Shown: positions 33,141 to 43,031 of the stretch, in pieces | How positions within the stretch are numbered: the first letter of the stretch is position 1 | Layout: each line of letters opens with the position of its first letter | Assembly: GCF_002483235.1 (NCBI RefSeq) | Contig: NZ_DLHN01000029.1 | Coordinates: 108,070-172,069 of the forward strand | Length of the DNA stretch: 64,000 nucleotides | Direction: 5' to 3' | Source: Pedobacter glucosidilyticus | Lineage (GTDB): Bacteria > Bacteroidota > Bacteroidia > Sphingobacteriales > Sphingobacteriaceae | Translations under genes and position numbers: made by a program | The notes under the pieces: model-generated | Seen by the model: the letters and a program-made list of their open reading frames with translations, nothing else | What the model was told of the DNA's origin: nothing | The model's database searches: none

Positions 33141-35900
33141 TTAATTATTTGACCCTCTCCATCTTCTCTGACCTTCTCCCATCTCTTCCAGATTATTTTT
33201 TCCGGCAAATTTATTAATACGCATGGTAAAGGTAAGCATGAAATATTGTGCTAAACGATTGCTTTCTCTTTCTACCCTAATATTTGAATTAACCGTATTG
33301 CTAACCCCTACATTTTCATCTAATAAGTCAAATGCTGATAATCTTAACGCTCCTGTTTTACCTTTAAAGAATTGCTTTTCTAAATAGGCGTTGATGATAA
33401 ACGGATTTACGCTAACGCTGTTAAAGCCACTGTTTAAATTTTTATCGGCCTGAGTTCCAATTAAGAAAGTTTTGGTGAAATAAATTTTACTATCAAAACT
33501 AAAACTCCAGGTATTAACTTTTGCATTTGCTCTTTCGTTCAAAGTATTATCGTTAACATTATAGCTAAAACTAGCTGCTGGTACAATTTCTAACCATTCT
33601 TTTGGTTGTATTTGTAATTGTAAACGCTGACTAAGCACTGTATTTCTTGCGATATTTCTTTCGCTATTGATAAAAGAGACCTGATTATTATAGTTTGCAG
33701 ACCCTCTAAAACCTAAAGTATATTTTTTCTCGTTAAATGCTTTGGAGAAGAAATAAAAACCATTTACTGCATAAAAACCATTGGTATTTAAATATTGGGT
33801 TTCTTGTAGAGCCCCAATAGCAGAATTTTGTATCCTGATGGTATTGGTAACTATCTTATCCTGAGTGAAATTATAAGATATATTAGTAAAGAATGTTCTA
33901 CCAGACTCTGCATTAAAATTATTGAACCTGATGTTAAAATTGTTATTAAACTCGGCCTCCAAATTTGGATTACCTCTTACCGGAAACTGTGGGTTTGAAT
34001 TATCTACCACTGGTTGTAATTGATTATAACTAGGCTGGTTACTTCTACCGTTGTAGTTTACTGTAAGTTCTTTTGTTTTAGAAAATTTATAGTTGAATCT
34101 ACCTGAAGGGAAAATATTTACAACTTTTGTTTTTGTTGTGGTACCTAAAGTTATAGCGTTACCCGTTAAAACTGATGGTTGCACCCCCATACCTACAGAG
34201 TAGTTGTATTTAGCTTCTCTTACCCGATAATTTAATCCAAACCTATTGGTAACAAACTGAAATTCGTATTCGTTACTTAAATTTTCATCAATAATAGGTG
34301 TTGCATTTTGTGTTTGGGTAGAAAATACTGTCCTGTTATTTTTTATATTGTTGTAATTGTATTCATAGTTGAACTCTAAACCTGCTGTTTTAGATAAAGG
34401 CTCGTTATAAGAAAAACCCAACTTTATGTTATCATTTCCATTATCATTCTCTATAAGTTGTCGCTGATATTCTAAATCATTAGGATTAGCCGCTAAAAAA
34501 TTAAAATTTTCTGTTTCTTGATTTCTTAAGTTTGAATTGGTGCTAAAATCTGCATTAAGGGCTAAATTTCTTTGCGGTTTCCTAAATTTATGATTAAACA
34601 AAATAGCAGTACTAAAATTAGGGGATCTTGAATCGCTAAAATCATTGATACGACCGTTAGAGAAAAGATTATCATCGTTACTTATAGAAAATGTTGATAT
34701 ATCTACCGCATCTCCTGTGGCATAGCTAAACCTTGGCGTAATTTTCAAATAATTTAAAGAGTCTATTTTATATTCAATATTAAAATCAAACCTATGGCTG
34801 AGGTTACCATTATCAGCATTACTAAAATCTAGGTTTTGTACTACTGAGGTTGTATCTAATATTTGTTGAAAAGACCTGTTAAAAGTATTATTATCTCTGG
34901 AAGCAATACTATAGCTGCCGTAAGCGGTTACTTTCTTACTCCATTCATCACGATAGTTTAAGCCTAATGATTTGATATTGGTTAAACCATCCGCATTACC
35001 GCCACCAAAACCACCACGACCGCCTCTGCCTCCACCACCACCTGTACCTTGGGTTAAGCTAAAAATATTTGCATTGGTATTATTCAAATTCGCTAGCGCT
35101 GATATTTGCCTGGCATTATTAAAATGAGCAGCAAAAACCGATGCTTGATAGCGTTCTAAATTACCTGCCCCAACAGTCCCTCTGGTGATATAACCTTTAT
35201 TTCTATCAGGTCTTATGGTAAAGTTTAAGATTCTTTCTGGTTCGCCATCTCTTACACCAGTTAGGTTGGCTCTATCGCCATAATCATCAATAATTTGTAC
35301 GTTTTCTAATAAATCTGCCGGGAGTTGCTGTGTTGCAGTTTTAACATCGCCACCAAAAAAATCTTTCCCGTTTACACGTACTCTGGTAATCGCTTTACCT
35401 TGTGCGGTTACATTACCCTCCCGATCAACCTCTACACCCGGTAATTTCTTTAATAAATCTTCTGCTAAGGCATTCTCTTTAAGTTTATATCTATCTGCTT
35501 TATATTGTAAGGTATCTTCTTTAACCAATACATCTGGTGTGCCATCTACTACAACTTCACCTAGCTGTCTGCTATCAGGAATAAGTATAATACTACCTAC
35601 TGATATGGGTTGCTGTGCTTTTTGGCGTTCTAAATTATAACTCTTGGTTATCGCTTTAAAGCCTAAAGCAGAAATAGAGAGTGTAAAAACAGGAGATTTT
35701 ATATTTTTAAAGGTAAAATTGCCGTCCAAATCTGAGCCAGTTAAAACCGTATCTGAAATTGATACCAATTTAATTGATGCACCAATAACGGTAATTCCGG
35801 TGCTATCTTTTAATTGCCCCGTAACTGTGATAGGTTGACTTTGTGCAAAGGTTTGTACAAAGATTAAGGCAAATAAAATACTGATGAAAAAATTTTTCAT
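33141..35900 (-). CDS. Large outer-membrane beta-barrel protein, TonB-receptor-like with carboxypeptidase-regulatory N-terminus
   Basis: A 919-residue protein with signal peptide ending VQTFAQSQ. Residues 22-110 are a carboxypeptidase-regulatory-like domain (TVTGQLKDSTGITVIGASIK). A plug-like region follows with LPGVEVDREGNVTAQGKAI and TRVRVNGKDFFGGDVKTATQ, then a long barrel rich in aromatic and Asn residues. A GGGGRGGRGGFGGG-type glycine stretch lies around residues 287-302. No TonB box is obvious. The family (outer membrane beta-barrel 3) is broad in Bacteroidetes; substrate unknown. Confidence 0.85.
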   Translation of the reverse strand: MKNFFISILFALIFVQTFAQSQPITVTGQLKDSTGITVIGASIKLVSISDTVLTGSDLDGNFTFKNIKSPVFTLSISALGFKAITKSYNLERQKAQQPISVGSIILIPDSRQLGEVVVDGTPDVLVKEDTLQYKADRYKLKENALAEDLLKKLPGVEVDREGNVTAQGKAITRVRVNGKDFFGGDVKTATQQLPADLLENVQIIDDYGDRANLTGVRDGEPERILNFTIRPDRNKGYITRGTVGAGNLERYQASVFAAHFNNARQISALANLNNTNANIFSLTQGTGGGGGRGGRGGFGGGNADGLTNIKSLGLNYRDEWSKKVTAYGSYSIASRDNNTFNRSFQQILDTTSVVQNLDFSNADNGNLSHRFDFNIEYKIDSLNYLKITPRFSYATGDAVDISTFSISNDDNLFSNGRINDFSDSRSPNFSTAILFNHKFRKPQRNLALNADFSTNSNLRNQETENFNFLAANPNDLEYQRQLIENDNGNDNIKLGFSYNEPLSKTAGLEFNYEYNYNNIKNNRTVFSTQTQNATPIIDENLSNEYEFQFVTNRFGLNYRVREAKYNYSVGMGVQPSVLTGNAITLGTTTKTKVVNIFPSGRFNYKFSKTKELTVNYNGRSNQPSYNQLQPVVDNSNPQFPVRGNPNLEAEFNNNFNIRFNNFNAESGRTFFTNISYNFTQDKIVTNTIRIQNSAIGALQETQYLNTNGFYAVNGFYFFSKAFNEKKYTLGFRGSANYNNQVSFINSERNIARNTVLSQRLQLQIQPKEWLEIVPAASFSYNVNDNTLNERANAKVNTWSFSFDSKIYFTKTFLIGTQADKNLNSGFNSVSVNPFIINAYLEKQFFKGKTGALRLSAFDLLDENVGVSNTVNSNIRVERESNRLAQYFMLTFTMRINKFAGKNNLEEMGEGQRRWRGSNN

Positions 35901-36059
35901 TTATAAGTTTAGGTGAGTTCGACTGCAAAATAAGGACTATTTTTTTTGATTTAAGTTTAAACGCCTTTAAATATTAGCTGTAACTTTTAGGATACATATA
36001 AATATCACCATCATTTATAAATATTACCCCTATATGAGACATGGGCTCTTAATCAATTT

Positions 36060-36067
36060 TATATTTG
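36060..36067 (+). promoter_or_regulatory. -7 promoter box before the ABC exporter
   Basis: TATATTTG matches TAnnTTTG and is 25 bases before the ATG at 36093. No convincing -33 box was found. Confidence 0.4.
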
Positions 36068-36092
36068 TGATTTATAATAGCACCTGGTTTTC

Positions 36093-37856
36093 ATGAAAAT
36101 TCTTATTCAGTATTTAAAAGCTTATAAAGGTTTAATAGGTTTAGCCCTATTATTTGCCACTATAAACCAATGCTTTTCTTTAATAGACCCACATATTACA
36201 GGAAAAATTGTTGATAATTTTATCAATAAAAAAGATGAGTTAACAGAGTCTGAATTTACTATAGGAGTTTTAAAGCTTATTGGTTTAGCTGTAGGTGCAG
36301 CTATGATTTCTCGTATTGCTAAAAACTTTCAGGATTATTTTGCTAATATCATTACTCAAAAATTGGGCGCTAAAATGTATGCTGATGGTTTGGCTCATTC
36401 TTTACAATTACCTTATCAAACTTTCGAAGACCAACGTAGTGGAGAAACCTTAGGTATCCTACAAAAAGTACGTACAGATTCTGAAAAGTTTATCATCGCT
36501 TTCATCAATATCTTATTTACAAGTTTGGTAGGGATGGTTTTCGTCATCATCTATTCTTTAACCGTAAGCTATAAAGTTACGCTGGTTTATTTTGCTTCTA
36601 TACCTTTGATATTTGTAGTGAGTTGGTTCTTAAGTAAGAAAATCAAGACCATCCAAAAGAAAATTGTGGGTGCAACAACATCTTTGGCTGGTGCTACAAC
36701 AGAATCTTTAAGAAATATAGAACTGGTAAAGAGCTTAGGTTTAGCCAACCAAGAGATTAACAGATTAAATAATACAACTTATAAAATTCTAGATCTGGAA
36801 CTTAAAAAAGTAAAATATGTGCGTAGTATGAGCTTTTTACAAGGTACAACCGTAAACCTGGTTAGAAGCACTATGGTAGTAATTTTACTCTTGCTTATCT
36901 TTAAGAACGATATATCAGCAGGACAGTATTTTACATTTTTATTTTACTCATTCTTTTTATTTGGCCCATTACAAGAGTTTGGTAATATCATTTTAACTTA
37001 TAGAGAGGCAGAAGCATCCTTAAATAATTTCAAAAAAACCCTAAACACACCAAAAGAGGTTAAACCTTTACACCCGAAACATACCGGACCAATTCATGAG
37101 TTGGAGCTTAAAAATCTTAGCTTTCAGCATTTAACAGCCTTAGCTCCGGCTTTGCACAACATCAGCTTTAGCGTAAAAAAAGGAGAAACTATTGCATTTG
37201 TTGGCCCTTCTGGATCTGGTAAAACTACTTTGGTAAAATTACTGGTTGGGCTATACCAACCACAAGAAGGTGAGGTTAACTATAACGGCATCCACAGTAA
37301 TGAAATAGATTTGGATGAGTTAAGAGAGCGAATTGGTTTTGTAACTCAAGATACTCAGCTTTTTTCTGGTACCATCAGAGAAAATTTACTTTTTGTGAGT
37401 CCAAACGCTACGGATGAAGCTTGTATGCAGGTTTTACAAAAAGCCGCTTGCCAATCTTTATTGGCTAGGGCCGATGCTGGTTTAAATACCGTCATTGGCG
37501 AAGGTGGCGTCAAAGTTTCTGGTGGCGAGAAGCAAAGATTATCTATCGCCAGAGCACTCTTAAGACAGCCAGATATTTTAGTTTTTGATGAGGCAACATC
37601 AGCACTAGACTCTATTACGGAAGAAGAAATTACAGAAACCATCAGAGATGTATCTGGAGGAAAAGAAAGAATAACCATTTTAATTGCCCATCGCTTATCA
37701 ACCATTATGCATGCCGATAGAATTTTCGTTTTAGAGCGTGGCCATATTGTTGAAGTTGGTAAACATGAAGATTTATTAGCAGATAAAGGCTTATACTACG
37801 CCATGTGGAGACAACAAATTGGAGAAAAAAGGCTAAACGATAAAGCTTTTGTTTAA
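36093..37856 (+). CDS. ABC transporter, fused permease and ATPase
   Basis: A 587-residue exporter half-transporter. Six membrane helices occupy about residues 1-310. The ATPase follows, with Walker A GPSGSGKTTLVKLL, signature VSGGEKQRLSIARALL, and Walker B ILVFDEATSALD followed by IAHRLSTIMHADRI. Such proteins act as homodimers or pairs; substrate not deducible. It is followed by a small membrane protein gene and no partner ABC gene. Confidence 0.93.
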   Translation: MKILIQYLKAYKGLIGLALLFATINQCFSLIDPHITGKIVDNFINKKDELTESEFTIGVLKLIGLAVGAAMISRIAKNFQDYFANIITQKLGAKMYADGLAHSLQLPYQTFEDQRSGETLGILQKVRTDSEKFIIAFINILFTSLVGMVFVIIYSLTVSYKVTLVYFASIPLIFVVSWFLSKKIKTIQKKIVGATTSLAGATTESLRNIELVKSLGLANQEINRLNNTTYKILDLELKKVKYVRSMSFLQGTTVNLVRSTMVVILLLLIFKNDISAGQYFTFLFYSFFLFGPLQEFGNIILTYREAEASLNNFKKTLNTPKEVKPLHPKHTGPIHELELKNLSFQHLTALAPALHNISFSVKKGETIAFVGPSGSGKTTLVKLLVGLYQPQEGEVNYNGIHSNEIDLDELRERIGFVTQDTQLFSGTIRENLLFVSPNATDEACMQVLQKAACQSLLARADAGLNTVIGEGGVKVSGGEKQRLSIARALLRQPDILVFDEATSALDSITEEEITETIRDVSGGKERITILIAHRLSTIMHADRIFVLERGHIVEVGKHEDLLADKGLYYAMWRQQIGEKRLNDKAFV

Positions 37857-37886
37857 TTTAGTGTATTGATGTTTAAAATATAGCTC

Positions 37887-38123
37887 ATGATGCTATCTGT
37901 ATTGTTACAACTATCACAAACTGGCTATTTTATGTTGCTGGCTGGTTTGTTCTTTTTCCCTTTATTAGTGGCTTTGGTAACTGCTAAAGATATTTTTTTT
38001 AACGAGAACTTATCTGCAAACCTCAAATTGCTTTGGTTATTAATTGTCATTTTAATACCCTTATTAGGCGCTATTATTTATTTCTTTTGGGGTAAGCCTA
38101 TGGCAGCCAAAAAGAAATTTTAA
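37887..38123 (+). CDS. PLDc_N-type small membrane protein
   Basis: A 78-residue protein with two membrane helices (YFMLLAGLFFFPLLVALVTA and LWLLIVILIPLLGAIIYFFW). They are separated by an amphipathic loop and followed by a GKPMAAKKKF tail. This is the membrane domain found at the N-terminus of cardiolipin synthases (PLDc_N), here alone. Its job is unknown. The end overlaps the convergent MFS gene by four bases. Confidence 0.75.
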   Translation: MMLSVLLQLSQTGYFMLLAGLFFFPLLVALVTAKDIFFNENLSANLKLLWLLIVILIPLLGAIIYFFWGKPMAAKKKF

Positions 38124-39379
38124 TGATGATTGCTAATATCATGTAAGGTTTTTGGGATCAGTTTTTTAGTCTTCATCCAAGTAACAGCAGCTACCAATAA
38201 AGTCATGCTGCCCCCAAATAAAACCGCTGGTACGGTACCCATCAATTTTGCTGTTAAACCAGATTCAAACTGACCAATCTCGTTTGAAGAACCTATAAAC
38301 ATGGCATTAACAGCTGATACCCTACCTCGCATTTCATCAGGTGTAAGCAATTGTAAAATGGTAGAGCGAATAATCACACTTACACTATCAAAAGCACCTT
38401 CTAAAAATAAAAAGAAAAGGGTGAGGTATAAATTTCTGGATAAACCATACCCTATTATAGAGATTCCAAAACCAGCAACCGCAAATAAGAGATTACGCCA
38501 AGGTTTACCCATAGGCGAGAAGCGTGTCATCACTAACATGGTTAAAACAGCGCCTAAAGCAGGTGCAGCTCTCATCATTCCAAATTCCTGAGCACCTACT
38601 TTTAAAACCTCACTGGCTATTACCGGTATTAAAGCTACAGCACCCCCAAAAAACACCGAAAATAAATCTAAACTTAAGGCACCAACCAACATTTTGGTTT
38701 TAAAAACAAACTTTAAGCCTTCTGATAAGCTTTCATAAATACTGGTTTTAGGTATATAAGTGGGAGGTACACTTTTAAAAAAGAATGTAGCCAAAAATGA
38801 AACAGAAATACTTGCAACAATAATTAACAAGGTGGTATGCACACCTATAAAACCATATAACAAGCCGCCTAAAGCCGGACCCACAATTGCTGCAATTTGC
38901 CAAATTGAGCTATTCCAGGTAGAAGAATTAGGGTAATGTTCTCTCGGTATAATTTGCGCCATCAAAGAGAAAGCGGCGGGCGAAAAAAATCCTCTGGCTA
39001 TCCCAACTATAAAAATAATGCTATAAATAGCGATAATAACTTTTGATGTCCCCAATAACGCAACAATGCTAGGTGTGGTTACTACATACAAAGCAAAAGA
39101 TGCTAAAACCATTAAACCAACCACCCATTTTATTAAAACCGCTTTGTCTGATTTATCAGCTACATAACCGCCATACAAAGCAATTCCTATAGATGGAATA
39201 GCTTCGGCTAGCCCTATTAAACCTAGCGAAAGTGGATCTTTAGTAATGTTATAAACATACCAACCTAATACTACGGCTTGTATTTGATAACCTATGGTAA
39301 AGAAAAATCGCATCCCTAAGAAATACCTAAATTCTGGAAATTTAAGGGCTATGTAGGGGTTGTTAGAAGTAGCTGCCAA
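38120..39379 (-). CDS. MFS transporter
   Basis: A 419-residue protein with about twelve hydrophobic segments and the MFS loop motif GLIGLAEAIPSIGIALYGGYVADKSD (in part) between helices 2 and 3. The C-terminal half has GRVSAVNAMFIGSSNEIGQFESG, seen in the enterobactin-exporter-like MFS_3 group. Substrate unknown. It is the last gene of a five-gene minus-strand run with recG 14 bases upstream. Confidence 0.9.
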   Translation of the reverse strand: MAATSNNPYIALKFPEFRYFLGMRFFFTIGYQIQAVVLGWYVYNITKDPLSLGLIGLAEAIPSIGIALYGGYVADKSDKAVLIKWVVGLMVLASFALYVVTTPSIVALLGTSKVIIAIYSIIFIVGIARGFFSPAAFSLMAQIIPREHYPNSSTWNSSIWQIAAIVGPALGGLLYGFIGVHTTLLIIVASISVSFLATFFFKSVPPTYIPKTSIYESLSEGLKFVFKTKMLVGALSLDLFSVFFGGAVALIPVIASEVLKVGAQEFGMMRAAPALGAVLTMLVMTRFSPMGKPWRNLLFAVAGFGISIIGYGLSRNLYLTLFFLFLEGAFDSVSVIIRSTILQLLTPDEMRGRVSAVNAMFIGSSNEIGQFESGLTAKLMGTVPAVLFGGSMTLLVAAVTWMKTKKLIPKTLHDISNHH

Positions 39380-39393
39380 TGTTGTTTATAATT

Positions 39394-41499
39394 TTAAGAT
39401 ATTTTGTCTAATGAGATTCCGTTTTTCTTTACAGAGAAGAACTTTCTTAAGGTCTGATGTTTTTCCAAATTTAAGTCTGGGTCTTCCTCAAAAATTTCTA
39501 TCACTGTTTTTCTAGCTTCTTGTAGTATTTGTTGGTCTTGAGAAATATCAGCCAATTTTAAGTCTAAAATACCACTTTGCTGAGTTCCTTCTATATCACC
39601 AGGGCCTCGCAATTGTAAATCAATTTCTGATATTTCGAAACCATCGTTAGTTCTTACCATGGTCTCTAATCTTATTTTAGCTTCCTTACTAAGTTTCACA
39701 CCAGACATCAAAATACAATAAGATTGTTCTGCGCCCCTTCCTACTCTTCCTCTTAATTGATGCAATTGTGATAATCCAAAACGCTCTGCATTCTCAATAA
39801 TCATAACCGAAGCATTAGGTACATTTACTCCAACTTCAATAACCGTAGTGGCTACCATAATTTGGGTTTCTCCCTTTACAAAGCGCTGCATTTCATATTC
39901 TTTATCTTTTGCAGCTAATTGCCCATGCACAACACTAAATTTATATTGTGGTAAAGGAAACTCCATAGCCATAACCTCTAAACCATCCATTAAATTTTTT
40001 AAATCTAGTTTGGCACTTTCTTGAATAAGCGGATACACGATATATACCTGCCTACCTAGTGCTATTTCTCGCTTCATCAAACCAAACATCCTTAACCTTT
40101 GTGTTTCATAAAGATGTATGGTTTCAATAGGTTTTCTACCAGCAGGTAATTCATTAATCATAGATACATCTAAATCTCCATACAAAGTCATGGCCAGGGT
40201 ACGCGGTATAGGTGTGGCGGTCATTACCAAAACATGAGGCGGTATCACATTCTTACGCCAGAGTTTAGCTCTTTGCTCTACACCAAAACGATGTTGCTCA
40301 TCTATCACCACCAAACCTAAATTTTTAAACTGTACTGTATCTTCTATGAGGGCATGCGTACCAATTAAAATTGCTAATTCTCCACTGGCTAACTTTTCAA
40401 AAAGTATGTTACGCTCTTTCTTTTTAGTTGAGCCTGTTAGTAAAGCTATTTCTACAAAATCATCTTTTAACAAAGCTTTTAAAGAATGATAATGCTGTGT
40501 AGCCAAAATTTCTGTTGGTGCCATTAAGCAAGCTTGAAAGCCATTATCAATAGCTAAAAGCATACTCATTAAAGCAACTACGGTTTTACCAGAGCCCACA
40601 TCGCCTTGCACCAATCTGTTCATCTGTATACCTTTTTGGGTATCCGATCTGATCTCTTTTATAACCCTTTTTTGTGCGTTAGTTAAAGAAAATGGCAAAA
40701 GGTTCTCATAAAAATAATTAAACTTATCACCAACCTGAGCAAACACATTACCTTTAAATTTATAAGTCCTCAGCAATTTACTCCTCAACATTTTAAGCTG
40801 AATAAAAAATAGCTCTTCAAACTTTAAGGTTATTTGGGCTCTTTTTAGGGATTTACTATCTGTAGGAAAGTGGATTTGCAATAGAGCCTCTTTATGCGAG
40901 TTTAATTTATATTGCTCTAAGATATAGCGAGGCAATACTTCCTCTATTTTATCGACAACCTGCTCTAATAAGTTTGCCGTTAACTTCTGTATGCCTTTAG
41001 TATCTAGTGAAAACTGTTTTAATTTCTCTGTTGATGAGTAAACAGGTTGTAAGCTTAAATTACCCTTGGTTACATTTTCCTTAGAAAAAAGCTCCATTTC
41101 TGGATGAGCCATTTGCGCTTTACCATTGAAATAGTTAAGCTTCCCAAAAATGATATAAACCTGATTTAATTTCAGGTTTTTCTCCACCCATCTTATTCCC
41201 TGAAACCATACCAATTCTATCTCGGCAGTATCATCATAGGCTTTAGCTATTAATCTTTTACTCTGCTTTTCGCCGATGACTTCAAAAGACTTTAGCCTTA
41301 CTAATATTTGTACATGCGCTAAATCTGGTGGTGCTTCTGCTACTTTATAAAATTGCGTTCTATCGATGTATCTAAAAGGATAATAGTACAGTAAATCTTC
41401 ATAGGTGAAAATTGCAGCCTCTTTTTTTAAGATTTCGGCCCTTTGCGGACCAACACCTTTAAGATACTCTATAGGAGTTTTAAATAATGGATCATTCAA
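39394..41499 (-). CDS. recG: ATP-dependent DNA helicase RecG
   Basis: Branch-migration helicase for stalled replication forks and recombination. The 701-residue protein has an N-terminal wedge/OB domain (start TPIEYLKGVGPQRAEILKKE). Helicase motifs follow: Walker A VQGDVGSGKTVVALMSM, Walker B VVIDEQHRFGVEQR, TATPIPRTLAMTLYGDLDVS and the Q-L-R-G-R-V-G-R-G motif VI. Length is normal. Its start overlaps the EamA gene end by eight bases. Confidence 0.97.
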   Translation of the reverse strand: MNDPLFKTPIEYLKGVGPQRAEILKKEAAIFTYEDLLYYYPFRYIDRTQFYKVAEAPPDLAHVQILVRLKSFEVIGEKQSKRLIAKAYDDTAEIELVWFQGIRWVEKNLKLNQVYIIFGKLNYFNGKAQMAHPEMELFSKENVTKGNLSLQPVYSSTEKLKQFSLDTKGIQKLTANLLEQVVDKIEEVLPRYILEQYKLNSHKEALLQIHFPTDSKSLKRAQITLKFEELFFIQLKMLRSKLLRTYKFKGNVFAQVGDKFNYFYENLLPFSLTNAQKRVIKEIRSDTQKGIQMNRLVQGDVGSGKTVVALMSMLLAIDNGFQACLMAPTEILATQHYHSLKALLKDDFVEIALLTGSTKKKERNILFEKLASGELAILIGTHALIEDTVQFKNLGLVVIDEQHRFGVEQRAKLWRKNVIPPHVLVMTATPIPRTLAMTLYGDLDVSMINELPAGRKPIETIHLYETQRLRMFGLMKREIALGRQVYIVYPLIQESAKLDLKNLMDGLEVMAMEFPLPQYKFSVVHGQLAAKDKEYEMQRFVKGETQIMVATTVIEVGVNVPNASVMIIENAERFGLSQLHQLRGRVGRGAEQSYCILMSGVKLSKEAKIRLETMVRTNDGFEISEIDLQLRGPGDIEGTQQSGILDLKLADISQDQQILQEARKTVIEIFEEDPDLNLEKHQTLRKFFSVKKNGISLDKIS

Positions 41500-42415
41500 A
41501 ATCTGTAACTTCTCTTACTACTAATTTACGTATTGTACCGGATATAATTTTCCAATTGAATATGATAACTGCAAATACCAATAGTAAATATGCAAATGCC
41601 TGAATAAAATTAATTCCCTCGTTAAAATATAAAAACGCTACAGCAAATGCAATGACAGGATTAATATATATAATAATCCCAACTGTTGATGATGGTAAAC
41701 CTTCTAAAGCAAATAAACTTAAAAATAGCGGTATCAGAGTAAATAGAACCGCTATGATGGTAATATCAAACCAAAAGTTTAAATCAACAGGAAGGCTTAA
41801 TCCTAAATTTAAGTATAAAGGTAAAATCACAATAAAAGCTATCATTAACTGCAAACCCAACATGTTAACTTTATTAAATACCTTACTAACCCTTTGTATG
41901 ATTAAATAAAAAGCATAAAAACTAGCAGTAACAATAGACCATAAAACTTCATGTAAGGAGCCAGTTGCCAAAATAAGTACACTAACAAGTGCAATCATAA
42001 TTCCTACAATTTTTTGTCGGTTGATATCCTCCTTTAAAATAATAAAGCCAGATAAGGCCGTAATCAAAGGACAAATCATGTAGGCAAAAGCTGCTGAGTT
42101 GAGACTTACATGATTGATAACATAGATAAAAGCATACCAGTTAAAGGTGATTAAAACACCAGAGGTAAGTAATAGGATAAGAAGTGTTTTTCTTTCTGAT
42201 TTTGAAGATGATGCTAAGATTTGGATATCATCTAACAATTGTTTTCTTTGAAAACCGGCAATGAATACACAGCAAATTATTAATGATATAATTATTCTGC
42301 AAAAAAGGATCTGCTCTGCCTCATAATGCTGAACAAATCTTATAGGTACGGCTACAAAACCCCAAATGATATTTGCAGATAATGCAGCCAAAAAGCATTT
42401 TAATTTTAAGCTCAT
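41492..42415 (-). CDS. EamA-family transporter
   Basis: A 307-residue integral membrane protein with ten hydrophobic segments in two repeated halves, the EamA (DMT) layout. Typical pieces are SANIIWGFVAVPIRF at the start, CPLITALSGFIILKEDINR closing the first half and NPVIAFAVAFLYFNEGINF closing the second. RarD is the nearest familiar relative. Substrate unknown. It overlaps recG by eight bases and ridA by four. Confidence 0.88.
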   Translation of the reverse strand: MSLKLKCFLAALSANIIWGFVAVPIRFVQHYEAEQILFCRIIISLIICCVFIAGFQRKQLLDDIQILASSSKSERKTLLILLLTSGVLITFNWYAFIYVINHVSLNSAAFAYMICPLITALSGFIILKEDINRQKIVGIMIALVSVLILATGSLHEVLWSIVTASFYAFYLIIQRVSKVFNKVNMLGLQLMIAFIVILPLYLNLGLSLPVDLNFWFDITIIAVLFTLIPLFLSLFALEGLPSSTVGIIIYINPVIAFAVAFLYFNEGINFIQAFAYLLLVFAVIIFNWKIISGTIRKLVVREVTDFE

Positions 42416-42795
42416 GAAGCTTTAACTGCAATAAGCGATATTTCTACATTTACATTTTTGGGTAATGTTTTCACGGCTACTGTTTCTCTTGCCGGATAAT
42501 CTCCAGTAAAATATTGTCCATAAATTTCATTCACCTCAGCAAAATAAGACATATCACTTAAAAAAATAGAGGTTTTTACTACATGGCTAAAATCCATAGC
42601 TGCTGCTTCTAAAACAGCCTGTAAATTAGCCATTACTTGCTTAGTTTCTAAAGCTAAAGTGCTGTCTATAATTTCGCCGCTTACAGGATGTAAAGCTATC
42701 TGGCCAGAAACATATAAAGTATTACCTGCTAACACAGCCTGGCTATAAGGGCCTATCGGCGCTGGTGCTGAAGGTGTATTGATGATTTTTTTCAT
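42412..42795 (-). CDS. ridA: RidA-family enamine/imine deaminase
   Basis: A 127-residue cytosolic enzyme that hydrolyses reactive 2-aminoacrylate-type enamines. Motifs: APAPIGPYSQAVLAGNTLYV and, at the end, YPARETVAVKTLPKNVNVEI, holding the conserved arginine of the active site. The ATG at 42795 is used; the frame extends to a TTG at 42801 that homologs lack. Located in the same run as the 47-residue protein gene upstream and the EamA gene downstream. Confidence 0.93.
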   Translation of the reverse strand: MKKIINTPSAPAPIGPYSQAVLAGNTLYVSGQIALHPVSGEIIDSTLALETKQVMANLQAVLEAAAMDFSHVVKTSIFLSDMSYFAEVNEIYGQYFTGDYPARETVAVKTLPKNVNVEISLIAVKAS

Positions 42796-42818
42796 TTTCA
42801 AAATTTAAATGGTAGCCT

Positions 42819-42962
42819 CTAATGTAAGACAAACCAATCTAACAGTTTCCAAATCAAACCCAATAAAAAAACAATAATGGCTGTTTTATTAATCCAATGC
42901 ATTACCCTCAGATTAAAATTATCTGGTCTGTTTGGGTCTTTCTTTCTAAAGAAATATAACAT
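42819..42962 (-). CDS. 47-residue single-pass membrane protein (DUF6728-like)
   Basis: A short gene found by reading the gap between ridA and the OmpA gene. It encodes MLYFFRKKDPNRPDNFNLRV, then MHWINKTAIIVFLLGLIWKL and LDWFVLH. The N-terminus is basic and soluble, and one membrane helix follows. It resembles the short DUF6728 proteins of Bacteroidetes, from memory only. Support for coding: an exact -7 box (TAAATTTG, 42974-42967) five bases before the ATG and the tight 23-base gap to ridA. Function unknown. Confidence 0.7.
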   Translation of the reverse strand: MLYFFRKKDPNRPDNFNLRVMHWINKTAIIVFLLGLIWKLLDWFVLH

Positions 42963-42966
42963 ATCG

Positions 42967-42974
42967 CAAATTTA
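42967..42974 (-). promoter_or_regulatory. -7 promoter box for the 47-aa gene and the ridA-recG run
   Basis: On the minus strand TAAATTTG matches TAnnTTTG. The start codon begins four bases downstream, giving a nearly leaderless message. The box lies directly downstream of the OmpA terminator. Confidence 0.5.
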
Positions 42975-42981
42975 TAAAATA

Positions 42982-43014
42982 AAAAAGGGAGTCCTTTTGC
43001 AAGAACTCCCTTTT
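42982..43014 (-). terminator. Intrinsic terminator after the major OmpA gene
   Basis: AAAAGGGAGTCCTT and AAGAACTCCCTTTT pair with one mismatch around a TTGC loop, 17 bases after the OmpA stop codon. The stem sits immediately before the promoter of the next gene. Confidence 0.85.
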
Positions 43015-43031
43015 CTTAAAATTTGTTTTAA

